Of a stretch of 5,370 nt of DNA, positions 1 to 5,370 are shown piece by piece; position 1 is the first letter of the stretch; every line of letters starts with the position of its first letter. The translations under genes and the position numbers were made by a program. The stretch comes from Deltaproteobacteria bacterium (lineage in GTDB: Bacteria; Desulfobacterota; Anaeroferrophillalia; Anaeroferrophillales; Tharpellaceae), in the NCBI GenBank assembly GCA_030633185.1, contig DAOVTG010000180.1:1-5370 (forward strand). Reading direction: 5' to 3'. Below the pieces are notes generated by a model. The model did not search any database. It had not been told where the DNA came from and was given only the letters and a program-made list of their open reading frames with translations.

Positions 1-678
1 ATAGTTTGAGGATTTCTTACCTGATGTACAGTCCCCTCGGGAAAGCCCCCTGACCAGTTCGCATAAACCCTCATCATCAAAATACTCCTCAAGCTTTTTC
101 CCAGGTTTAAGGGTGGTATCCAGATTGAGGTGCCAGAGGAAAGCGGGGTTCATCAAAACAACGACCCCCTCAGTATTAGTGACAACCACCCCATTGGGCA
201 GGGATTCAATGATGGTTCGAGTTCGGCTCTTTTCATTGTCGAGATCTAAAAGGGTACGATTACGCTCTTTTTCAAGCCTCTCGGCTTCAAGGGAGAGCTC
301 CATCCTTTCCTGAGCCCGGCGTACCACCATCCTCAGACTATCGGGCTCAAAGGGCTTGGGAATAAAATCATAGGCCCCTTTTTTCATCGCTTCAATCGCC
401 GTTTCAATCGTAGCAAAACCGGTAACTACGATTACCATAATCTTTTCATTAAACTCTTTAATCCGGGCTAAGACCTCCATCCCGCCAATCCCCGGCATCT
501 TGAGATCGAGAAAAACAATATGCACCGGCTCGGCATAGATAATCTCTAAACCCTCAGCTCCCCGAGATGCCGTCGAAACCGTAAAACCCATGCGCTTTAA
601 AATGCGCTCGGCCCCTTCGCGAATACCCTGTTCATCATCAACCACCAATATATGTAAAACACTCTCACTATTTTTCAC
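1..678 (-). CDS. Receiver-PAS response regulator (3' end beyond window)
   Basis: This is the response regulator partner of the upstream histidine kinase; it would accept a phosphoryl group and pass the signal through a PAS module. The 226 visible codons begin at GTG (678-676) and stay open to the left edge. Residues 8-120 form a CheY-like receiver: acidic pocket D14/D15, phosphoacceptor D58 in the sequence FLDLKMPG, switch T86, and K108 in the sequence PKPF. Residues about 117-155 are charged and helical, a likely signalling coiled coil. From about residue 153 a PAS domain starts (ESLPNGVVVTN, then MNPAF). No DNA-binding or output domain is visible before the edge, so the output could be a kinase, a cyclase, or none. 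The GTG start was chosen because AAGGAGAG lies 6 bases upstream and because it overlaps the kinase stop by 11 bases, a typical translational coupling. The receiver-PAS call is secure; the output is unknown. Confidence 0.9.
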   Translation of the reverse strand, partial: MKNSESVLHILVVDDEQGIREGAERILKRMGFTVSTASRGAEGLEIIYAEPVHIVFLDLKMPGIGGMEVLARIKEFNEKIMVIVVTGFATIETAIEAMKKGAYDFIPKPFEPDSLRMVVRRAQERMELSLEAERLEKERNRTLLDLDNEKSRTRTIIESLPNGVVVTNTEGVVVLMNPAFLWHLNLDTTLKPGKKLEEYFDDEGLCELVRGLSRGDCTSGKKSSNY

Positions 679-2275
679 TTTGCTCTCCTTCCTCGCTGAT
701 TTTCGCCAGGGGCAGGGAGACAATAAAAGTCGTCCCTTTTCCAGGCCGACTTCTGGCGATAATATTTCCCCCATGATTTTCAACAATACCATAAACCATG
801 CTCAAACCCAAACCGGTTCCTTTACCTTCCTCTTTAGTTGTAAAAAAATGATCAAAGATATGGGGCAGAACATCCTCCGGGATCCCGGTTCCGCTATCGG
901 AAATCTCAATACAAACCCGGTCTCCATGCGAAGGCATACAACAACACGGATATTCCATAGCCTTGGTGTCATCGTCTTCATCACTAAAGTAAATTGGCTC
1001 TCCTAAGGCCGGCAAGCTGGTTCTAACCGTTAGAATACCATCACTCTCCAAAGTTCCTTCAACCTTCATGGCGTCAACCGCATTTAGAATCAAATTCATC
1101 AAAAGATGATTAAGCTGTTGAACGTCGGCATCCACCAAAGACAGTCCTTCGGCCAGATGTTTCTTAATCTCAATGTTATGGAAAATCGGCTGACTTTCGA
1201 GCAAGAAAAGAGTTCGTTCAATCACTTGATTAATATCACAGGGCTGCATAAATTGACGTGTCTGCCTTGAAAATTCGAGCAGTTCCTTGACCGTATCACG
1301 ACATCTTTCAGCATCCCGCAAAACTCGATGCAAATCTTCCGTCACATTTTCAGGAAGCTCATTTTCTTCCATTATCAATTTGGTAAAAAGAATAATCCCT
1401 CCTAAAGGATTATTTAGCTGGTGGGCAACCCCGGCCGAAAGTTTACCCAGCGATGCCATTTTCTCGGACTGAAGTAATTGAAGCTGGGTTTTTTCAAGTT
1501 CCCTCTCCATCTGTAAAGTCTCCCGCAGGTCACGGAAATAACCGATAGTAGCAACTTCCCGGTCATCTTTATAAACAATTGAAGCATTCAGACGCACCGG
1601 AACCGGCTCAGAATCCTTACCTTTCAGATCAATATGGTGCGATTTCAGTTTACCAATACCACCATAATTCTCACTTCGCAGTCTCAGCATCACATCGCGA
1701 GCTTCATTTTCTTTCACATAGATATCAGAGACGTGCAAGGATTCGAGGGCCTCCTCTTTACAATAGCCAAGAATTTCGGAGACCGAATTATTAAAAACAA
1801 TGAGCTTTCCGCTCATGTCCGCAGCCACGACACCGTCGACTGAACTGAGAAGAAGGTTATGCAGAAAAGTGCTCGACTGACTCATCCGCTCTTCCAGCCA
1901 GACCTGTACCGGAAGATCAAAATCAACGACCACCACAGCATCAACCTTACCTTCCGATAAAAGAGGATAACTGAAGATACAAGCCATTTTTTTCCGATCC
2001 CAATCATGATTGCCTAAAAAATTAGGCCTACCGGTCTGTAGCGACTCAATCACCGGACAATGCTCGCAAGGGCTGCTATTATCGCGAAACTGTTCGTAAC
2101 AGTACCTTTTGCGGGTTTCGATTGCAAAGTTTCCACGAGATTCATCTTTAAAATGCTTAAGTCCCTGATCATTAACCGCCAGAATCTCAAAACCAGGTGA
2201 GATAACAATTAATTTTCTCTCAAAGGCATGAATCGCCCTGAGCAGATATTTTTCCCGATCATTGATTGAATGCAT
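668..2275 (-). CDS. PAS-PAS sensor histidine kinase, cytoplasmic
   Basis: This 535-residue kinase would autophosphorylate on H285 and phosphorylate the adjacent receiver protein. No signal peptide or membrane segment is visible, so it should sense something in the cytoplasm. Domains in order: an N-terminal PAS-like region (about 15-122) carrying a cysteine cluster C59, C70 and C73 (PCEHCP); a second PAS (about 135-250) ending in IGYFRDLRE; a linker helix (about 250-272); a HisKA dimerisation domain with H-box AHQLNNPLGG around H285; and a HATPase_c domain with N-box N394/N398 (NLILNAVDAM), G1 box DSGTGIP (460-466), F-box FDHFFTTK and G2 box GKGTGLGLS. All catalytic boxes look intact. An insert between N-box and G1 (about 421-450) has an acidic run followed by three cysteines (444-446). 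The ATG start is supported by GGAG 7 bases upstream. The stop overlaps the regulator start, so the two are probably one transcript. The input ligand cannot be told from sequence. Confidence 0.95.
   Translation of the reverse strand: MHSINDREKYLLRAIHAFERKLIVISPGFEILAVNDQGLKHFKDESRGNFAIETRKRYCYEQFRDNSSPCEHCPVIESLQTGRPNFLGNHDWDRKKMACIFSYPLLSEGKVDAVVVVDFDLPVQVWLEERMSQSSTFLHNLLLSSVDGVVAADMSGKLIVFNNSVSEILGYCKEEALESLHVSDIYVKENEARDVMLRLRSENYGGIGKLKSHHIDLKGKDSEPVPVRLNASIVYKDDREVATIGYFRDLRETLQMERELEKTQLQLLQSEKMASLGKLSAGVAHQLNNPLGGIILFTKLIMEENELPENVTEDLHRVLRDAERCRDTVKELLEFSRQTRQFMQPCDINQVIERTLFLLESQPIFHNIEIKKHLAEGLSLVDADVQQLNHLLMNLILNAVDAMKVEGTLESDGILTVRTSLPALGEPIYFSDEDDDTKAMEYPCCCMPSHGDRVCIEISDSGTGIPEDVLPHIFDHFFTTKEEGKGTGLGLSMVYGIVENHGGNIIARSRPGKGTTFIVSLPLAKISEEGEQSEK
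685..689 (-). promoter_or_regulatory. Ribosome binding site deciding the regulator's GTG start
   Basis: On the minus strand AGGAG lies inside the last codons of the kinase, 6 bases before the GTG at 678-676. It is the main reason for choosing this non-ATG start and implies translation of the regulator is coupled to that of the kinase. Confidence 0.75.
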
Positions 2276-2282
2276 TTTTCAT

Positions 2283-2286
2283 CTCC
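2283..2286 (-). promoter_or_regulatory. Ribosome binding site of the histidine kinase
   Basis: GGAG on the minus strand sits 7 bases before the ATG at 2275-2273. It fixes the kinase start. An overlapping ATG at 2282-2280 is out of frame with the kinase. Confidence 0.7.
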
Positions 2287-2384
2287 ATGAGGTCTGAATA
2301 TCTTAGGTTTACTCCTATTTATAAAAAGAGGTCAAGGGTAAAGTGCTTTCGAGACTCAAAAAGCCCCATCCGTACGGCTGTGGT

Positions 2385-2400
2385 AGTGTTCACCGACACT
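2385..2400. repeat. Short hairpin in the divergent intergenic region
   Basis: AGTGT (2385-2389) and ACACT (2396-2400) are an inverted repeat around a 6-base loop, TCACCG, followed on the plus strand by TTTT. The flanking GGT and ACC extend the symmetry with a bulge. The shape resembles a weak terminator read on the plus strand, but no plus-strand gene ends here. It could be an operator, or a remnant of an element end. An 8-base palindrome, CCGTACGG, lies just before it at 2370-2377. The rest of 2276-2438 holds nothing else I can name. Confidence 0.35.
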
Positions 2401-2446
2401 TTTTACCTTAACGCTCTTAGTCATGGACATCTGAATAACCAAAAAA

Positions 2447-2599
2447 GTAACTATTCAGGTGCCCCCCTGCAAACTACCGGGGCTGGGGTCATTGCTGGCA
2501 CAAGGTGCGTCAGCACCCCAGCTTTGACCCCGTTTATGAGGGCGAAGCAGAGTTTGCCGCTATTTGCTATAACTTTATGGTGGGCACCTGAATAGTTAC
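2447..2599. mobile_element. MITE with IS66-like ends, 153 bp
   Basis: The element begins and ends with perfect 18-bp terminal inverted repeats, GTAACTATTCAGGTGCCC at 2447-2464 and its reverse complement at 2582-2599. It is flanked by identical 8-bp direct repeats CCAAAAAA (2439-2446 and 2600-2607), a target-site duplication. The 153-bp interior encodes no transposase; it is a non-autonomous element that would need an enzyme acting in trans. Ends starting GTAA and 8-bp duplications are characteristic of the IS66 family, so an IS66-type transposase is the likely mobiliser (inference). The interior carries a strong hairpin (2482-2522) and a smaller one (2541-2558). The perfect ends and duplication suggest a fairly recent insertion. 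It lies between the kinase operon and the ACT operon, 171 bases from the kinase start and 146 bases from the ACT start. Confidence 0.9.
2482..2522. repeat. Strong internal hairpin of the MITE
   Basis: GCTGGGGT (2482-2489) pairs with ACCCCAGC (2515-2522). Inside it GCTG (2494-2497) pairs with CAGC (2511-2514) and CAC (2499-2501) with GTG (2505-2507), leaving a short AAG loop and small bulges. There is no T-run after it, so it does not look like an intrinsic terminator, but it could fold in RNA or be extruded in DNA. Confidence 0.6.
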
Positions 2600-2733
2600 C
2601 CAAAAAAGTTATATAAAACAATTTTTCATTGCTTTGAAAGCTTTTTTCTGCAATAGTTCGTTTTACAAAAGTGGATATCAATATCAAATTTCACTCATGG
2701 TGGTTAATTTTGATTTTTAACTACGCCAAACAT

Positions 2734-2739
2734 AAGGAG
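2734..2739 (+). promoter_or_regulatory. Ribosome binding site deciding the ACT protein start
   Basis: AAGGAG lies 6 bases before the ATG at 2746-2748. It favours this ATG over the in-frame GTG at 2671, which would add 25 residues that match no part of an ACT fold and has no comparable site. Confidence 0.8.
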
Positions 2740-2745
2740 AAAACG

Positions 2746-3189
2746 ATGAAATTAAAACAGATCTCTATCTTTCTGGAAAATTCCCCCGGACGACTCTATG
2801 AAACAACCCGAGCCTTAGGTGATGCTGGCATCAATCTCCGCGCCCTGACCTTAAACGAAGCGGTTGATTTCGGGGTACTCAGGCTGCTGGTTTCAAATAT
2901 CACCAAAGCCCGGCAGATCATGATGGAAAAACAGTTTCCGGCTCGCGTCGATGAAGTTATCGCCGTTGAGATCAAGGATCAGGCCGGCAGTCTGGCCGAG
3001 GTTCTGCAACCATTGAAGGAAGCTAATATCGGCGTCCGCTACATGTATGCTTTCAGCGGCTTTACCGACAACCGGGCAATCATGATTTTTTGTTTCTCCG
3101 ATCTTGATAAAGCCATTGAAATATTACAAAAAAACGATTGTACCATAATCTCTGCCGAGACCTTCGGAATGCTCGACAACAGTGAATAA
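2746..3189 (+). CDS. Tandem ACT-domain amino-acid-binding protein
   Basis: This 147-residue protein consists of two ACT domains and nothing else. The first (about 4-66) shows the usual opening QISIFLENSPGRL with an ALGDAGINLRAL helix; the second (about 70-140) repeats the pattern with VEIKDQAGSLAEVLQPLKEANIGV and continues to a final strand ending near SAETFG. ACT domains bind small ligands, mostly amino acids, and pass the signal to enzymes or regulators. Stand-alone double-ACT proteins of about 140-150 residues are common in archaea and deltaproteobacteria, often beside CoA ligases or keto-acid oxidoreductases (family knowledge from memory). Here it is the first gene of a probable operon, 35 bases before a ketopantoate-reductase-family enzyme, so it may sense the amino acid related to that enzyme's substrate (inference). 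It has no catalytic domain and no DNA-binding domain. The product class is secure; the ligand is unknown. Confidence 0.9.
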   Translation: MKLKQISIFLENSPGRLYETTRALGDAGINLRALTLNEAVDFGVLRLLVSNITKARQIMMEKQFPARVDEVIAVEIKDQAGSLAEVLQPLKEANIGVRYMYAFSGFTDNRAIMIFCFSDLDKAIEILQKNDCTIISAETFGMLDNSE

Positions 3190-3224
3190 GTAAAACAACA
3201 GAATTTACCCAAGAGGGAAATATA

Positions 3225-4163
3225 ATGACCCAGAAAAAAGAGTTCAAAAAATTTGCCGTTATCGGCGCCGGCCCCGTGGGCTGTATTGTTGCTGCTTACC
3301 TGGCCCATGGTGGTTATGAAGTCACCCTGTGTGATATCATGCCGGAGCTGGTTAATGCCGCCGTGAACCCCGGAATTAAGATTGACGGCACGGAAGAGCT
3401 CGAACAAAAGGTAAACCGGGCTATCACCAATATTGATGATTTGGCAAGCGACCCTCCCGACGTCATTATTATTACCGTCAAAGCCACGGTTCTACACCTG
3501 ATCGCCTCAGCCATACAAGGTTTTTTTCACAAAGAGATGTATATTGTCAGCTGGCAGAACGGCATCGATACGGAACTGATCCTGGCTGAGACCCTGGGCC
3601 GGGATAATGTTCTCCGGGCAATCGTCAACTACGGCTGCGGCCTGGTCAAGCCCGGCCATGTCCACCTTGCATTCCACCATCCGCCCCATCTTCTCCAGGA
3701 ACTCGAACCAGCCGGCAAAGATGCGGCTTTAGCAATTGCCGAAGCGTTGACTAAAAGCGGACTGCCGACCGAACGAACAGAGACAATTGTTGATATGGTC
3801 TGGCGCAAGTCGATTATGAACGCCTGCATGAACCCGGTCTGCGCCGTCACCGGACTGACCATGGCCGAAGTAATCCGCGACCCGATTGTCTTTCAGATAG
3901 TTGACAACCTGGTCAAAGAGGGTGTACAAGTAGCCCGTGCCAACGAGATATCTTTGGGCTGGAACTACTACCCTTACGCCATCGGCTACATGAAAAATGC
4001 TGGCGACCACAAACCCTCGATGCTGGTCGATATCGAGATGAAACGCCGCACGGAAGTTGATTTTATTAATGGCAAGATTGTCGAGTATGGCCGCCAGGCG
4101 GATGTCGAAACCCCCTATAACCTGATGATTAGAGCCTTGGTTAAAGCTTTGGAGCCAAAATAA
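3225..4163 (+). CDS. Ketopantoate-reductase-family NAD(P)-dependent dehydrogenase
   Basis: This 312-residue protein has the normal length and both domains of the 2-dehydropantoate 2-reductase (PanE/ApbA) family, which reduces 2-keto groups with NAD(P)H in the cytoplasm. The N-terminal Rossmann domain has GAGPVG at 14-19, TVKA at 84-87 and QNG at 111-113. The C-terminal helical domain has WRKSIMNACMNP with the expected catalytic lysine K195 and asparagines N199 and N203, and the late motif S265, D269, T276-E277, N282-G283 and T296-P297; E277 matches the second catalytic acid of E. coli PanE. The strand after the glycine motif ends in D37 (TLCDIMPE), an acidic residue that normally favours NADH over NADPH. 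NAD-linked family members include D-2-hydroxyacid dehydrogenases, so pantothenate synthesis is only one option and I give no panE symbol. AGAGGG 7 bases upstream supports the ATG. The ACT gene precedes it and an unknown gene follows after 11 bases. Confidence 0.9.
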   Translation: MTQKKEFKKFAVIGAGPVGCIVAAYLAHGGYEVTLCDIMPELVNAAVNPGIKIDGTEELEQKVNRAITNIDDLASDPPDVIIITVKATVLHLIASAIQGFFHKEMYIVSWQNGIDTELILAETLGRDNVLRAIVNYGCGLVKPGHVHLAFHHPPHLLQELEPAGKDAALAIAEALTKSGLPTERTETIVDMVWRKSIMNACMNPVCAVTGLTMAEVIRDPIVFQIVDNLVKEGVQVARANEISLGWNYYPYAIGYMKNAGDHKPSMLVDIEMKRRTEVDFINGKIVEYGRQADVETPYNLMIRALVKALEPK

Positions 4164-4174
4164 AAAGAGCTATT

Positions 4175-4861
4175 ATGAATCGTGATTTTTATTTACAATT
4201 TCTAACCACCTGCTCTCAAGATCAGGAAAGCTTAGAAACCCTGCAGACCTTGATTGAAGAACACCTTAAAAGCCCGATCGAACTTTTGATCCGGGTTAAG
4301 GGGGCCGAGGGCCTGCCGATTATTACTGCCAAACTCAAACAGAGCCGCAAAATTGTCCACCCCCAAGGCGGGATGGCAACCATTCCGGCTGATTTCGGTG
4401 ATGAGGAGATCAGACTTATTCCGATATTCGTCTATGAAACCGAAGAGATTGAAGGGCGTTTTCTCGACTACGAAGCCGCCCATATCGCAGCTCTGCTCGA
4501 TCGGGAAGGTGAATATGAGCACTACAAAAAGTACATTCTTAAACCACCGGTTGCCGGGTCTGCGTATGAAGAAAAACTCGACTATCTGCGCCATATTGCC
4601 CGGCGTATTCTGATTCACGACCAAACCACCTTTTTTCTACTCCATCCCGACAAGGCTCAAAAAACAGTTCGCACTCTAGTTCTTTACCAACTTGGCGAAC
4701 GGCTCTCCTGGTATCTCGATAAACTTGAGATCAACCAGGAAAAAGCGGTTGACGACCTCTGTCAAACCCTTGATGAATTTGCCGCCAACGACCCGTTTTA
4801 CCAAGATTTTGATGTCAGCAGCTATTTCCGGCAGACGTTAGTCGCTTTAACTATGTTTTAA
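4175..4861 (+). CDS. Uncharacterised protein, third gene of the ACT-reductase operon
   Basis: I do not recognise this 228-residue protein. It is acidic and soluble-looking: no signal peptide, no membrane segment, no zinc or nucleotide-binding motif. Residues about 1-32 are helical; about 33-110 look alpha/beta, with strands near IELLIRV, GLPIITAKL and IRLIPIFVYET; about 111-228 look almost wholly helical. It has only two cysteines (C13 and C196). Its ATG lies 11 bases after the reductase stop, with a weak AAAGAG signal in the gap, so it is probably translated from the same message as the ACT protein and reductase. Its base composition is like that of its neighbours, so nothing suggests recent transfer. 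The clean, long frame and operon position make it a real gene; the function is open. No clear intrinsic terminator follows its TAA. Confidence 0.85.
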   Translation: MNRDFYLQFLTTCSQDQESLETLQTLIEEHLKSPIELLIRVKGAEGLPIITAKLKQSRKIVHPQGGMATIPADFGDEEIRLIPIFVYETEEIEGRFLDYEAAHIAALLDREGEYEHYKKYILKPPVAGSAYEEKLDYLRHIARRILIHDQTTFFLLHPDKAQKTVRTLVLYQLGERLSWYLDKLEINQEKAVDDLCQTLDEFAANDPFYQDFDVSSYFRQTLVALTMF

Positions 4862-4915
4862 AATTGTTAATCCAAACTTCCGATACCAAGAATTCAGAAG
4901 TTAAGTTACAGAGGC

Positions 4916-5000
4916 TAGCGGCGAACATCGCTTCGCCCACTTCGAGGGGGACACGGCTCAGCTCGTCACGGGCTAAAGCCCGGCCTGGAGGCATGTCCCC
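4916..5000. repeat. GC-rich hairpin cluster, probable structured repeat or RNA
   Basis: The 191-base gap before trmFO contains a GC-rich block with several inverted repeats: GGCGAA (4920-4925) with TTCGCC (4932-4937) around a 6-base loop; GGGGACA (4947-4953) with TGTCCCC (4994-5000) enclosing CGGGC (4969-4973) with GCCCG (4978-4982) around a TAAA loop. The flanks on both sides are AT-rich. It has no T-run, so it is not an ordinary terminator. A minus-strand reading frame passes through but has no family features. It could be a dispersed palindromic repeat, a non-coding RNA, or a leader structure of trmFO; I cannot tell which. Confidence 0.5.
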
Positions 5001-5052
5001 GCACCGAGACAGTTTGAAGACGGCATCTGAGTAAAAGTTAATATTATTCAAT

Positions 5053-5370
5053 ATGACTAAAATTTCTATCATTGGAGCCGGGTTAGCCGGCTGTGAAGCC
5101 GCTTGGCAGTTGGCTGAACGGCAAATCCCGGTAACCTTGTACGAAATGAAGCCGGAACGCTTCTCCCCGGCTCACTCTAATCCCGATATGGCCGAGTTGG
5201 TCTGCTCCAATTCGCTCAGGGCCAACCAACCAACCAATGCCGTCGGTCTCTTGAAAGAGGAGATGCGGGTTTTAGGTTCACTGATCATAACGGCCGCAGA
5301 AAAGACGAAAGTTGCGGCTGGCGGGGCTCTGGCCGTTGACCGTCAGGCTTTTGCCCGGGAAATTACCGAA
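5053..5370 (+). CDS. trmFO: TrmFO, folate-dependent tRNA (uracil-54) methyltransferase, N-terminal part
   Basis: TrmFO makes the T of the tRNA T-loop (m5U54) using methylenetetrahydrofolate as carbon donor and reduced FAD, in the cytoplasm. The visible 106 codons open with the FAD-binding glycine motif GAGLAGCEAAWQLAE (8-22), then YEMKPERFSPAH, then LVCSNSLRAN, the family's signature; C51 matches the conserved Cys53 of the B. subtilis enzyme. Later KEEMRVLGS and AGGALAVDRQAFA also fit. The family is about 435-450 residues, so roughly three quarters lies beyond the right edge. The ATG at 5053 is set by the glycine motif starting at residue 8; no good Shine-Dalgarno sequence is visible in the AT-rich leader, so translation may start weakly or from a short leader. 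It follows the unknown gene after 191 bases and is probably a separate unit. Confidence 0.96.
   Translation, partial: MTKISIIGAGLAGCEAAWQLAERQIPVTLYEMKPERFSPAHSNPDMAELVCSNSLRANQPTNAVGLLKEEMRVLGSLIITAAEKTKVAAGGALAVDRQAFAREITE

Larger units (their letters stand above)
2439..2607. repeat. Target-site duplication pair flanking the MITE
   Basis: CCAAAAAA occurs at 2439-2446 and again at 2600-2607, exactly abutting both element ends. Removing the element and one copy restores a target in which ATAAC (2435-2439) and GTTAT (2608-2612) form an inverted repeat around an A-rich loop. Confidence 0.9.

Noticed and set aside
590..1006. Plus-strand frame of 138 residues opposite the kinase and regulator
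   Set aside because: It is antisense to two well-supported genes and shows no domain or ribosome binding site.
2497..2510. Sigma-54-like TGGCAC motif
   Set aside because: The -24-like TGGCAC is present, but the GC of the -12 element is two bases out of register, and the motif lies within the MITE hairpin.
2266..2595. Plus-strand frame of 109 residues across the divergent region
   Set aside because: It starts antisense inside the kinase gene, runs through the MITE including its inverted repeats, has no ribosome binding site and no recognisable domain.
2628..2654. Imperfect inverted repeat ATTGC...GCAAT upstream of the ACT gene
   Set aside because: Only nine pairs with an asymmetric internal loop in AT-rich sequence; too weak to call an operator or terminator.
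2451..2687. Minus-strand frame of 78 residues covering the MITE
   Set aside because: It exists because the 153-bp element happens to be open; its translation shows no transposase or other motif, and its stop lies inside the left terminal repeat.
2671..2745. Upstream GTG start adding 25 residues to the ACT protein
   Set aside because: The extra residues are outside any ACT fold, and the ATG at 2746 has a strong AAGGAG at proper spacing.
5014..5047. Possible trmFO promoter with TTGAAG and TATTAT
   Set aside because: The spacing is 22 bases, too long for a normal sigma-70 promoter, and other spacings give poor -10 matches.
4851..5072. Minus-strand frame of 73 residues over the hairpin block before trmFO
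   Set aside because: It overlaps both neighbouring genes' ends, follows the palindromic GC-rich block and has no ribosome binding site; it is better explained as a chance frame in a structured repeat.

Overview
The window (about 48-50% G+C by eye) looks like chromosomal DNA of a Gram-negative anaerobe, most likely a member of the Desulfobacterota (former Deltaproteobacteria). This is an inference from three things: the style of the PAS-containing histidine kinase and receiver-PAS pair, the tandem-ACT amino-acid-binding protein, and the folate-dependent tRNA methyltransferase TrmFO. I cannot name a genus.

Layout. (1) Positions 1-2275, minus strand: a two-component cassette. A 535-residue cytoplasmic PAS-PAS histidine kinase is followed, with an 11-base overlap, by a receiver-PAS response regulator that runs off the left edge. 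(2) Positions 2276-2745: a 470-base divergent intergenic region. It contains a 153-bp non-coding transposable element (MITE) with 18-bp perfect terminal inverted repeats and a perfect 8-bp target-site duplication, CCAAAAAA. The GTAA ends and 8-bp duplication are hallmarks of the IS66 family. (3) Positions 2746-4861, plus strand: three closely spaced genes that look like one operon, namely a tandem-ACT-domain protein, a ketopantoate-reductase-family dehydrogenase with an NAD-type acidic residue, and a 228-residue protein I do not recognise. (4) Positions 4862-5052: a GC-rich, hairpin-dense intergenic element that looks like a structured repeat. (5) Positions 5053-5370: the first 106 codons of trmFO, cut by the right edge.

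How the genes may work together. The kinase and regulator are almost certainly partners; their input is unknown, but cysteines in the kinase suggest a redox or metal cue. The plus-strand operon pairs an amino-acid-sensing protein with a 2-keto-acid (or similar) reductase and an orphan protein, which suggests a small amino-acid or keto-acid metabolic module rather than plain pantothenate synthesis. The best-supported unusual feature is the MITE lodged between the two divergent units. No phage, CRISPR, toxin-antitoxin, rRNA or tRNA gene was seen.
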